Positions 25,869 through 33,934 of a stretch of DNA of 64,000 nt are shown here, one piece after another. Under the pieces are notes generated by a model that saw only the letters and a list, made by a program, of their open reading frames with translations, searched no databases and was not told where the DNA came from. How positions within the stretch are numbered: position 1 is the stretch's first letter; each line of letters opens with the position of its first letter. The position numbers and the translations under genes were made by a program. Source of the DNA: Chloroflexota bacterium (GTDB lineage: Bacteria; Chloroflexota; Anaerolineae; Anaerolineales; Anaerolineaceae); assembly GCA_004347695.1 (NCBI GenBank), contig SLTK01000009.1:1-64000 (forward strand). The letters run 5' to 3'.

Positions 25869-25957
25869 CGCCCTGCCCACACTCACAGAGCACCCTTCGG
25901 GTGGGGCACTCTCCCGGAAGGACGCCGGGACGGTGTGTGAGTGAACGAAGCTCGAAG
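25869..25957. repeat. Dispersed repeat, copy 2
   Basis: Closely matches the reverse complement of 10607-10742 over about 75 bp: CCTGCCCACACTCAC.GAGCACCC, then CTCCCGGAAGGACGCCGGGACGGT and GAGTGAACGAAG. It lies 45 nt after tRNA-Thr. Confidence 0.65.
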
Positions 25958-26316
25958 GGTGCGACCAAAGTGCAGGTGCAACGCACCAAGAGCAGGTGCA
26001 ATGCACCCAGGACGGAGACCGGTGCAAACGGGGGCATGCTTCGACAGGCTCAGCGTCCGGTGCTTTCCTGATCACAGATCGCGCCGGTCTATAGACCGAG
26101 CGCGCGCCTTGACCGCAGGTCTCAACCCTCCCATTCCACCGCTGAAGCCGGTAAATCAACCTGTTTTCCATCCAGCCAATGCACTGCTGACCATCCTGAT
26201 CAAGACGGTCTCCGCCCGCGGGGTGTTCTGTGAAAGACCGATGAAGCGCAAAAATGAAATTGGTGCGTTCATAGTACGAACGCACCCTTGGAGATCGGTG
26301 CGATCTTGATGTTTGA
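25958..26316. other. Gene-free stretch with short degenerate repeats
   Basis: No convincing gene. It holds short near-direct repeats (GCAGGTGCAACGCACC then GCAGGTGCAATGCACC near 25972-26010) and repeated GATCACAGATCGC / GAGACCGGTGC phrases that recur near 26440-26490. The several open frames crossing it have unlike composition on both strands and no ribosome sites. Confidence 0.5.
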
Positions 26317-26406
26317 TGTCACCCTGCCCGCAGGGCACTCTGCGAGTGAACGAAGTGAAGGGTCTCCTGACTGGCTTCGAGATGCCTCACTTCGTTCAGC
26401 ATGACA
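26317..26406. repeat. Dispersed repeat, copy 3
   Basis: A 90-bp element from TGTCACCCTGCCC to GTTCAGCATGACA with internal GTGAACGAAGTGAAGGGTC, CTGGCTTCGAGATGC and CACTTCGTTC, matching the ends and core of the element at 10607-10742. The text from 26407 to 26577 repeats GATCACAGATCGC and GGAGACCGGTGCGATC from 26070-26300 but carries no gene. Confidence 0.7.
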
Positions 26407-26577
26407 TAGGGATGCCAACCTGTCCAAGTTTGTCTCTGCGGGCGCACACGGTCGATCACAGATCGCCCTGCGGGCGGAGACCGGTGCGATCGGAGGTTGC
26501 GCCATTTATACCTTTTGAACACCACTTTGTTGGTCTATTTTATTCCCCCATTTAATCACATCGGTTTTAAAATGACC

Positions 26578-26604
26578 AAAGGCCAACCTTTTGGGCCGGC
26601 CTTT
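26578..26604 (-). terminator. Terminator-like hairpin after the beta-helix gene
   Basis: AAAGGCC (26578-26584) and GGCCTTT (26598-26604) form a short GC-rich hairpin downstream of the minus-strand gene 26662-28230. On that strand AAAGGCC...GGCCTTT is followed by TGGTCATTTTAAAACC. Confidence 0.6.
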
Positions 26605-26661
26605 GGGGAGAACATGTGTTGGGATTGAACCGAAAGATCCTATCAAGTAAGAACTTGATTG

Positions 26662-28230
26662 TTACTCGAGGTTGAAGATTCCTCCGCCTCTCATGAAGTT
26701 GCACAAGTTCTTTTCGTTGGTAAAGAATATATTGTCCTTCTGCTTAACGCCATTAGCGTCGTACATAAGCAATCCACAGGCGACATAACTTTTCGGTGAA
26801 TACCAGTTTGAAGAGATCGTGTTGTTCCGCACGAACGCTGTAGCACCATAACCAACCTGGATCCCATTCTGTGCGATGTAAGTGATCTGGCCATCGCCAG
26901 TGATAGTATTGTCAGAAACTGTAGCCGCGACGTTCCCGTTGGTTGTGATTCCGTTCTTCTGGTAATCTTCGACAACATTGCCAGAGATCAATACTTCCAT
27001 CTGGTTCGGAGCAGGGTTACTCGCGGCATCGAAATTGCGTACTTCAATGGCATTACCTTCCTGACAACCGCTCAAACCCTGACGGATACCATGGACATAG
27101 TTATCTGTGATCGAACCTCCAGCACCATCGAACAAAATAGCCCGCAAGCGATTTGCGCCGCTATCGCATGCATTGGTTAATCCGCTGGCGGTGACTTCCA
27201 AATTAATGATGGATGCGGTTGTACCGCCATTCATGATGACGGCACCTAAGAAGTGCCCACCAACAGGATCGATTGCCGTAATGCTATATCCATTGCCGTT
27301 TAAAGTCCAGCCATCTTCAATAAAGATAGTTTTATCTGTAATACAGTCGCTGGCCAGGTTATACACTTTGTTGCTGTAATCTTTGTTTACCTGGCAGGCC
27401 CCGAGCATCTCTTGCACTTCGAAGCGGATTTGAGGTCGGTAGCCTTCCCAGCAACCGGTATCGAGCCGGAGTGTGCCAGTTCCACCCACACCAGCGTCAC
27501 AATATGCCCCTGCCCAGGTCGAATTCAAGAATACACCAGACGAGTCGACGTCTGTGCCCACCATGGAATCGCTCGTCAAAACCCCGACGTTTAGGGAATC
27601 ATAGCCGCAACCGCCTGACTCGCTATAACAGGAAGCACTCACTCCAATTGGGTTAACACCGTAGTGAGAGGTGTTATACGCAACTCCCCAAATTATGTCA
27701 TCGGGTAAAGTAACACCCATACCGGAGAAATCGAAGGTAATCGATGTAGCAAGACCGTTGTAGCATTTTCCCTCTCCTTCACTATACCAACCACCCCCTG
27801 GGCAAAGAGAAAGATTTGCGGAGGGACGATAGGGGATTGTGAAGGTTTGCGTCAGTGTAGCAAGCAAATCTCCAGGCGAACGTATGCTTCCAGAGGTATC
27901 TACGGCATACAAGTTGAGCGTGATGGGATGGTCGAAAGTCGCGTCAGGGGTCGTCTCACAATCCAGAGAATTCCAGGCTCCTGATTCGCACCCCCAACTG
28001 CTCATGATGACTGTTATGGATTCAATGGCACGACCAGAGTCAGCGGTGAAAAGAATTTCGTCGCCAAATTCATTCGTTGACGTAGCTTCAAATCCCATGC
28101 TCGGGATATTACCCGGTAGAGGATCTGAAATGCTGTCATAAATTACCACCCCAGATGATGCAATGGCTGAACTGTTGAACATGGTGAATGCAAGGATCAG
28201 CGACAGAATGATCAGAAAAGGTTTTTTCAT
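26662..28230 (-). CDS. Secreted parallel beta-helix protein
   Basis: A 522-residue exported protein. Start 28230 is chosen because GGAGG lies 8 nt before it and a typical signal peptide follows (KKPFLIILSLILAFTMFNSSAIAS). The first half is a Cys-containing extracellular domain with no recognised fold. From about residue 320, repeated strands such as GYSITAIDPVGGHFLGAV, ITDNYVHGI, ISGNVVEDYQKNGI, VSDNTITGDGQ and VRNNTISSNW fit a right-handed parallel beta-helix of the PbH1 type, common in surface polysaccharide-acting or adhesive proteins. Lower GC than neighbours, flanked by repeats and gene-poor DNA, which may indicate acquisition. Confidence 0.78.
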   Translation of the reverse strand: MKKPFLIILSLILAFTMFNSSAIASSGVVIYDSISDPLPGNIPSMGFEATSTNEFGDEILFTADSGRAIESITVIMSSWGCESGAWNSLDCETTPDATFDHPITLNLYAVDTSGSIRSPGDLLATLTQTFTIPYRPSANLSLCPGGGWYSEGEGKCYNGLATSITFDFSGMGVTLPDDIIWGVAYNTSHYGVNPIGVSASCYSESGGCGYDSLNVGVLTSDSMVGTDVDSSGVFLNSTWAGAYCDAGVGGTGTLRLDTGCWEGYRPQIRFEVQEMLGACQVNKDYSNKVYNLASDCITDKTIFIEDGWTLNGNGYSITAIDPVGGHFLGAVIMNGGTTASIINLEVTASGLTNACDSGANRLRAILFDGAGGSITDNYVHGIRQGLSGCQEGNAIEVRNFDAASNPAPNQMEVLISGNVVEDYQKNGITTNGNVAATVSDNTITGDGQITYIAQNGIQVGYGATAFVRNNTISSNWYSPKSYVACGLLMYDANGVKQKDNIFFTNEKNLCNFMRGGGIFNLE

Positions 28231-28872
28231 CGTATTATTCCTCCAAACTTGAGATCGATTCTTGTGTGAATGGATACGATACGGTTTCATCCCACTAAAT
28301 AATATTTAAATGCCTCCTCTCGCAATAATTTACAAAAGATTCCCAGGATGGAAATGGCCAGCTAAGTAAAGGATCGCCTACTGGCTTTTTACTGTAAATT
28401 GTTGAATGTCTGTGGAACAGAAACTTGTCTAAATACTTCATTGTTGCTCCCCCCCGCTAAAGAGACCCCCTGTAATTTATAATAACTGAACTTGCATTAA
28501 AAAACATAATGAATATATTAAGAATTTAACATAGATGCCTGAAAATACATGTCTTCCACTTCAAGGCTCTCTATGAGTAACCAATAGCGTTTGCTTGCAG
28601 GGGTGCGCCCTTAGTTTGTGAGGATACGGGGGGAACAGCGAAACCTGCGGTCAGCAGGCGCTTCTGCCATTGCGACCGGAGCGGAGGGCAGGGAAGCAAT
28701 CCACGTTGCTCATTCGATAACTTGATCTTTGGACCAGCGCCATTGCCGGTTAGCGCAGATTGCTTCGTTCCTCCATTGACGGGCAAAGCCGGCCCCCTCC
28801 AACCTCTCCGCAGGATGCTGCGCGACCACAAAATACAGAGATCATGGATTTTAGGGGAGACCTTTCATCTGC
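28231..28872. other. AT-rich gene-free region with repeat remnants
   Basis: No supportable gene. 28231-28560 is AT-rich. 28640-28720 contains CATTGCGACCGGAGCGGAGGGCAGGGAAGCAATCC, and 28790-28859 contains CCCCTCCAACCTCTCCGCAGG and CATGGATTTTAGGGGAG, both resembling dispersed repeats at 60-135 and 4741-4826. Confidence 0.5.
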
Positions 28873-28901
28873 TTGACATATTAGAACAATTATCCTATAA
28901 T
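28873..28901 (+). promoter_or_regulatory. Perfect consensus sigma-A promoter with no gene attached
   Basis: TTGACA (28873-28878), a 17-nt spacer and TATAAT (28896-28901). The next annotated gene starts at 29264 with its own -10. No ORF with a ribosome site lies in 28908-29263, so it may drive a small RNA or a long leader. Confidence 0.6.
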
Positions 28902-29049
28902 ATCATCATCTCGCACCTTAACAATTGATTACGCGGCCACCTTGATCTGCGAATTTTAACTTCCAATGGCCCCCCCGGGTTACTTGCTTGATTCCATTGG
29001 TTTTCTCCATGATCTCCGCGTCTCCGTGGTTAAGGTTTTCTCATAAAAA

Positions 29050-29191
29050 TATTCGTTTCTAATTTTTTTTACGAAACGAAAACGAATACCTTTTCCCCCA
29101 GCCGTAGGGTGCTGCTTTAGCGCACCGCCACATATTGGCAAAAACTGCCTGTCGAATGGGTATTCGTTTCGTGTATTTTGTAAAACGAATA
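29050..29191. repeat. Long imperfect inverted repeat
   Basis: ATATTCGTTTC...ACGAAACGAAAACGAATACC (about 29049-29092) is repeated in inverse orientation as GGGTATTCGTTTCGTGTATTTTGTAAAACGAATAT (about 29158-29192), around a 65-bp centre. The arms themselves hold smaller palindromes (CGTTTCG/CGAAACG). It may be a mobile-element relic or an operator cluster upstream of the SAM hydrolase. Confidence 0.55.
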
Positions 29192-29251
29192 TGGGGGCCT
29201 GCGGTTAGCGGGCGCACAGGGTCAGGAGACCGGGGCTATCAAATATTCCCT

Positions 29252-29257
29252 TATAAT
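29252..29257 (+). promoter_or_regulatory. -10 box of a leaderless gene
   Basis: TATAAT ends 6 nt before the ATG at 29264, so transcription should start at or very near the start codon. ATAATATCATCAT here copies 28897-28909. Confidence 0.55.
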
Positions 29258-29263
29258 ATCATC

Positions 29264-30043
29264 ATGCCACCCACAATCTCCCTGCTCACCGATTTTGGCC
29301 TGCAAGATGAATTTGTTGGCGTGATGAAGGGCGTGATCTGGGGGATTGCGCCGGACGTCCATATCGCCGATATCACGCACGCGGTGCCGCCGCAGAACGT
29401 GCTGCATGGCGCGCTGGTGCTGGGGCGGGCGTACCGCTATTTCCCGGCCGGCAGCATTCACCTGGCGGTGGTGGATCCGGGGGTTGGCACGGCGCGGCGC
29501 GGGATTGCGCTGCGGGTGGGGGAGCATACTTTTGTCGGGCCGGACAACGGCCTGTTTAGCGTGCCCTTGACCAGCGGCGCGCCGGTCGCGGCGGTCAGCC
29601 TGGACAATCCGGCTTACCGTCTGCCCACGGTCAGCCGCTCATTTCACGGGCGCGACGTATTTGCCCCGGCTGCGGCGTACCTGGCAAGTGGGGTGGCGCT
29701 GAAAGAGCTGGGTGAGCCGGTGACCGCCCCGGTCACGCTTGAAATTCCACGACCGCTGCGTGTAGCCAATGTTTGGAAAGCGCAAGTATTTCTGGTGGAC
29801 GGTTTTGGCAACTTGATCACCAATTTGACGGAAGTCGATTTGCAGGGGCAAACCGTGGCAGAGGTAGTTTGCCAGGGGCAGGTGATCCAGGGGGTAGAGG
29901 TCACCTTTGGCAGCCGGCGGCCCGGTGAACTGCTGGCGATGTTCGACAGTTCGGGGACGCTCTCCCTGTGCGTGGTCAATGGCAGCGCGGCGGAGCGCCT
30001 TGACGCCGGCGCGGGGACGCCGGTCGAGGTGCGGGTGGCCTGA
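29264..30043 (+). CDS. SAM hydrolase/halogenase family protein (DUF62)
   Basis: A 259-residue protein of the SAM hydroxide adenosyltransferase family, which splits S-adenosylmethionine with water into adenosine and methionine. The start of the mature frame, ISLLTDFGLQDEFVGVMKGVI (4-24), carries the conserved TDFG..D substrate motif; HLAVVDPGVGT and ALRVGEHTFVGPDNGLFS follow, with FHGRDVFAPAAAYLA and VDGFGNLITNL toward the C-terminal domain. A longer frame from 29135 lacks family residues, and ATG 29264 sits 6 nt after TATAAT. Confidence 0.92.
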   Translation: MPPTISLLTDFGLQDEFVGVMKGVIWGIAPDVHIADITHAVPPQNVLHGALVLGRAYRYFPAGSIHLAVVDPGVGTARRGIALRVGEHTFVGPDNGLFSVPLTSGAPVAAVSLDNPAYRLPTVSRSFHGRDVFAPAAAYLASGVALKELGEPVTAPVTLEIPRPLRVANVWKAQVFLVDGFGNLITNLTEVDLQGQTVAEVVCQGQVIQGVEVTFGSRRPGELLAMFDSSGTLSLCVVNGSAAERLDAGAGTPVEVRVA

Positions 30044-30060
30044 TCGTTTCCCTCACCTAA

Positions 30061-30082
30061 CCTCTCCCCATTTGGGGAGAGG
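30061..30082 (+). terminator. Palindromic hairpin after the DUF62 gene
   Basis: CCTCTCCCCATTTGGGGAGAGG, a near-perfect 22-nt palindrome 18 nt past the stop; likely terminator or a repeat of the CCTCTCCC/GGGAGAGG kind. Confidence 0.5.
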
Positions 30083-30178
30083 AGTTCGGGCGGCAGCAAC
30101 CGTGCTTCGACAGCCAGGGGAGGGATCGGCGCAATCTGGCGAAGAAACTTTGGCAAAGAAGACGAGATGTTTCGGGCT

Positions 30179-30253
30179 AAAAACCAGCCCTCAACATGAC
30201 ATTTGCTGAAGGCACTAAAAATCAGCCCTCAGCCTGACATTTGCTGAAGGCCT
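30179..30253. repeat. Short tandem direct repeat
   Basis: Two units with 38-bp period: CAGCCCTCAACATGACATTTGCTGAAGGC (from 30185) and CAGCCCTCAGCCTGACATTTGCTGAAGGC (from 30223). A third decayed unit (CTTACCTTCAAGGATGACA) follows at 30258. No gene in 30083-30289. Confidence 0.65.
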
Positions 30254-30289
30254 AAAGCTTACCTTCAAGGATGACAAACTCTGAGGGGA

Positions 30290-30832
30290 TTAAAACCAGG
30301 GGATTTTGTCGAGAATATAGGAGCCGCCGTAGGCAAAGGCCATCATTTTCAAGATTTTGCCAAGCATGCTCCAGAATAGAAACTTTATCACCGGCATTTT
30401 CAACATTCCTGCGGTCAGACCGGCGATGTCAAATACCGGGTTGGGAACCAGGGACAACACGAAGACCGTAATACCGCCGTATTTTCGCATCCAGCTTTCC
30501 ACTTTTGGCTGCCATTTTGTACGTTCCACCACACCCTGGCCGCTGTAACCGGCCAGATAACCAGTTAGCTCTCCCAACGCTGCGCCTGTACCGGCAGCGA
30601 TGGCAACCCAAAAGGGATTGAACACCGCCCCCATGGCTGAGGTGAACAACACCCCGGGCACCGGCAGGATCAAAGTGGCATTGGAGAGCAGCGAGAGCAG
30701 GAATATGCCGGGGTAGCCCAGCCCTTCCAGTTCCTGAACGCGGTCGCGGTTCAGATATAGGAAGACGGTCAGCCCAACGACAAAAAGAAGCGCCAAAATC
30801 CGCTGGATTTTCAGGCGCGTCTCGCGGGTCAT
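30290..30832 (-). CDS. VTT/DedA-family membrane protein
   Basis: A 180-residue membrane protein with the VTT (SNARE-associated/DedA) signature: LPVPGVLFTSAMGAVFNPF, GAALGELTGYLAGYSGQG and FVLSLVPNPVFDIAGLTAGML. Family members include lipid scramblases and flippases for undecaprenyl phosphate or phosphatidylethanolamine; the specific role cannot be called here. The ATG overlaps the udk stop by 4 nt. Confidence 0.85.
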   Translation of the reverse strand: MTRETRLKIQRILALLFVVGLTVFLYLNRDRVQELEGLGYPGIFLLSLLSNATLILPVPGVLFTSAMGAVFNPFWVAIAAGTGAALGELTGYLAGYSGQGVVERTKWQPKVESWMRKYGGITVFVLSLVPNPVFDIAGLTAGMLKMPVIKFLFWSMLGKILKMMAFAYGGSYILDKIPWF

Positions 30833-31476
30833 TGGCTGCTCAGGGTATTCTGCTGCAGGAGGGATTCGATGCGGGAAATGACCATGTCCAGCGCGACGGT
30901 GTTGAAGCCGCCTTCCGGGATGATCACATCGGCATAGCGTTTGGACGGTTCGACGAAGTCCATGTGCATGGGGCGAACCGTAGTCAGGTATTGGTGAATG
31001 ACAGATTCGGTGGTGCGGCCGCGTTCAGAGATGTCGCGCTGCAGGCGGCGGATAAAGCGCAGATCCGAATCGGTATCGACGTAAATTTTGACATCAAACT
31101 CGGCGCGCAGTTCGGGTTCGGCGAAAATGAGAATCCCCTCGACGATGATCACCGCAGAAGCTTCGACCCGGCGAGTGCGATCGGTGCGGGCATGGATGGT
31201 AAAGTCATAGATCGGCAAATCCACCGGTTCCCAGCGCTTGAGCGCGCGCACATGTTCGGTCAGCAGGCTGGATTCCAACGAATCGGGATGGTCGAAGTTG
31301 GCTTCCGCGCGTTGATTGAGCGGCAGGTCCTTCAGGTCGCGGTAATAGGCGTCATGGGGCAGGTAGGCGATGCGGTCGCTGCCGACCTGCTTGAGAATTT
31401 GGCTGGCTACCGTGGTTTTCCCCGAGCCAGAACCGCCGGCAATGGCAATCACGAGAGGTTTTGGGCGTTGTTCCAT
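30829..31476 (-). CDS. udk: Uridine kinase
   Basis: Phosphorylates uridine or cytidine in pyrimidine salvage. The 215-residue protein has the P-loop GGSGSGKT at 14-21, YLPHDAYYRDL, NFDHPDSLES and the lid region RRLQRDISERGRT. Start 31476 (MEQRPKPLV) matches family length; on the minus strand TATAAT ends 6 nt before it, so it looks leaderless. A longer frame from 31536 is rejected. upp at 54573 is another pyrimidine-salvage gene. Confidence 0.94.
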   Translation of the reverse strand: MEQRPKPLVIAIAGGSGSGKTTVASQILKQVGSDRIAYLPHDAYYRDLKDLPLNQRAEANFDHPDSLESSLLTEHVRALKRWEPVDLPIYDFTIHARTDRTRRVEASAVIIVEGILIFAEPELRAEFDVKIYVDTDSDLRFIRRLQRDISERGRTTESVIHQYLTTVRPMHMDFVEPSKRYADVIIPEGGFNTVALDMVISRIESLLQQNTLSSQ

Positions 31477-31532
31477 ACGAAAATTATAATGGAGAAGGGG
31501 ATGGATGGGTTGAAGTTGCCGGGGACAATTGG

Positions 31533-32027
31533 TCAATCAATCCTGGGATACTCGATTTGACCGGTTTTCAAATCCAAAATACACAGGCAGCGGCCATCGT
31601 AGCGGTTACTGCCCAACGCGCCCGGGTTGATAATGCGAGTCCGCCCAATCATTTCATCTTTCTGGACGTGGGTATGCCCGTGAAAGACATAATCATATTC
31701 GCCGCTGGCAACCAGCGCGTTGACTTTGCCGGCAATGTGACCGTGCGCGGCCGCAATCCGAACGCCGTCGATTTGCCCGGCGTAAACCAGTCCGCCGCTG
31801 CTCTCCGGGTTGGCGGCAGTCAGCATGTTTTGGATATCGATGGAATCTGCATCGCCATTGCCGAAGACATAATGTACGGTAAAACCGAGCATCAACCGGG
31901 CCGTTTCCAACGTGGTCACGTCACCGCAATGGAAAAGCGTATCGATGTGCAGGTGGCGTAAAGTCTGCAGTGCGCTTTGCAGCGCGCCTGCGCGGTTGTG
32001 GGTGTCTGAAAGAATGCCGATGCGCAT
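31533..32027 (-). CDS. YfcE/MJ0936-family metallophosphoesterase
   Basis: A 164-residue calcineurin-like phosphoesterase. Metal ligands are visible as GILSDTHNR (Asp8, His10), HCGDV (Asp36), GNGD, an HGH in AAAHGHI and HGHTH near the end. Family enzymes are Mn-dependent phosphodiesterases of uncertain natural substrate. It starts 2 nt after the RelA/SpoT-like gene, so the two are coupled. Confidence 0.92.
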   Translation of the reverse strand: MRIGILSDTHNRAGALQSALQTLRHLHIDTLFHCGDVTTLETARLMLGFTVHYVFGNGDADSIDIQNMLTAANPESSGGLVYAGQIDGVRIAAAHGHIAGKVNALVASGEYDYVFHGHTHVQKDEMIGRTRIINPGALGSNRYDGRCLCILDLKTGQIEYPRID

Positions 32028-32029
32028 GG

Positions 32030-33892
32030 TCAGCCGCCCGTTATCTCGAAGGTTTCCATTTCAACCCCGGAACTCTCGAAAGCCTTGTGTAATGCTGTGC
32101 GGCCGTTATCATCCAGGTTGCCGATTACCAGTCGCAGGTAAAAACCGCCGTTGCCAAGAGTGTTGTTGACCGAGCGCAAGATATTCCCCTTTTCGCGAGA
32201 GACCAGCAAAGCCAGTTTGGCCAAAACGCCGGGGCGGTTGGCGCTGTGGGCGCCGGTCAGGTTGACAGTGGTCCAGTTGAGCACATCCGCGGTGATTCCG
32301 ACAGCGTCCAGCGCAGAATCGAGGTCGACCAAACGCACCGCGCCGAAACCGACAGAGGCGTATAAATCTTCGAGCGAAGCGCAAGTGATCTGTTCCAGCA
32401 GGACATCGAAGCGGTCCGGTTGCAACGCCTGGATGTCCTCCAGCGCCAGAATGCCGCGCCTGGCCAGGGTCGATTTCACCATCTGACGCCCACCCTCGGC
32501 TGATTTCTTGAGCGCCTCGGTCACCAGTACCGAACGTAGCAGCCGGGTGGTCGAGCTATTGGCAAAAGTCAACCATTCCTCGGTAGGCGCCAGCCGCCCG
32601 CTGCCGGTAACCACCTCCACCACATCGCCGGGGTGTACCCGTTCAGAAAGGTGCGCCAGGCTGCCGTTGACCTTGACCGAGCTGATCTTATCCAACAAAA
32701 ATTCCTGCTGAATGGACGCCACCGCGTCCAGGACAGTCGAACCTTCCGGCAGGAAACGCGCGCCTCCGGTTGGCGTCAGGATTTCCACAGGGGTGTAGGA
32801 AGAAATATCCATGCCCTGCTTGATGGCATAAACCACCCCCCAGTGATTTTCGCCTTCCATTTCTTCGGTGGCAATGGCAATTTCGATTGCGCCTTTATCC
32901 GGGATCCAGGCTGTGGTTTGCAGCGCGCGGTAGCGGTTCTGCGGGCAAGCGATATAGTCGTCGAAGCTGTTCTGGTCCAGGTAAGAACCCAGGTAGCGAT
33001 TGACGTAGGGCAGCAGTTCATAACAGCGGGTGGTGTCCGGGTCGCTGACCACCATGCGGAAGCTGACCAGATCGTTGATGCTGCGGAAAGTGTTCATGGA
33101 GGTCTTGCGCGCGCGCGCCATGCGGCGCAATTTTTGCCAGGTGGCCCAGTAGCCATTGACCACCAGGTCGATGCGGCCGTCGATGCCTGCATTTTCCATC
33201 AGCTCGCCCAGTTGCTGCATCATGGTGTTGATGAACTTCACATCCAGGCGCGGGTCAGCGTCGATCTGGGAGCGCACCAATTTATAGGTCTCCGGTTCGG
33301 CGTAAGGGAAAGCCATATCCTCGATCCAGCAGCGCCAGCGGTAGCAGTTGAGAATCCCGGCCAGTTTTCCGTAGGCGCGGATCGCTTCGGTGGCCTTCTG
33401 GCGGCGCTTGTTTTCGGGCATGTGGCCCAGCGTGAGCAGGTTATGACTCTTGTCTGCCAGCTTGACCAGAAATACGCCCGGGTCGCGGAATTGGGCCATC
33501 TTGCGCAAGGTCTCGATCTCGCGCGAGCGGCCATCCCGCGGATTGCTGATTTTGGTCACGCCGTCAACGATGAACGCGACTTCCTCGCCGAGGGGACCGG
33601 GAAACTCGGCCTTGATCCGGTCGAACGTTTCGCCCTGATCCTCGACGGTATCATGCAGCAGGCCAGCGATGGTCCAGGCTTCGTTGCCGACCAGTTTATC
33701 GATGTAACCGGCGACCCAGACGCAATGCGTCTCGAAATAAGATTCACCGCTGTAGCGCAACTGTCCACCGTGCAACTCCCGCCCAAGTTCATAAGCGTGC
33801 TTAATGGCAGGGGTGCGTGGGTAAAAAACACCCGGGTCAAATTCAGTGCCAATGCGTGGGCGAATCTCTGAAATTTGTTTGACAGACACCAT
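32030..33892 (-). CDS. RelA/SpoT-like protein with intact HD and diverged synthetase domain
   Basis: A 620-residue protein with RelA/SpoT order: HD hydrolase (about 30-190), synthetase-like region (about 235-365), TGS (about 370-430), helical part and a C-terminal ACT domain. The hydrolase signature is present (ETHCVWVAGY, LLHDTVEDQG, VKLADKSHN). In the synthetase region DLVSFRMVVSD and FDDYIACPQNRYRALQTT are recognisable, but the usual NGYxSLHTT reads NRYRALQTT and the E-IQIRT strand reads IEIAIAT. It may therefore mainly hydrolyse (p)ppGpp. Shorter than typical Rel (700+). GGGAG lies 11 nt before the ATG. Confidence 0.85.
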   Translation of the reverse strand: MVSVKQISEIRPRIGTEFDPGVFYPRTPAIKHAYELGRELHGGQLRYSGESYFETHCVWVAGYIDKLVGNEAWTIAGLLHDTVEDQGETFDRIKAEFPGPLGEEVAFIVDGVTKISNPRDGRSREIETLRKMAQFRDPGVFLVKLADKSHNLLTLGHMPENKRRQKATEAIRAYGKLAGILNCYRWRCWIEDMAFPYAEPETYKLVRSQIDADPRLDVKFINTMMQQLGELMENAGIDGRIDLVVNGYWATWQKLRRMARARKTSMNTFRSINDLVSFRMVVSDPDTTRCYELLPYVNRYLGSYLDQNSFDDYIACPQNRYRALQTTAWIPDKGAIEIAIATEEMEGENHWGVVYAIKQGMDISSYTPVEILTPTGGARFLPEGSTVLDAVASIQQEFLLDKISSVKVNGSLAHLSERVHPGDVVEVVTGSGRLAPTEEWLTFANSSTTRLLRSVLVTEALKKSAEGGRQMVKSTLARRGILALEDIQALQPDRFDVLLEQITCASLEDLYASVGFGAVRLVDLDSALDAVGITADVLNWTTVNLTGAHSANRPGVLAKLALLVSREKGNILRSVNNTLGNGGFYLRLVIGNLDDNGRTALHKAFESSGVEMETFEITGG

Positions 33893-33934
33893 TAATTAAG
33901 TGACTCCCTGGCTGACAGGCTCTAAGGTGCTTGC

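Noticed and set aside
25941-26309. Open frames between tRNA-Thr and the beta-helix gene
   Set aside because: Several overlapping frames on both strands follow repeat text; none has a ribosome site or recognisable domain.
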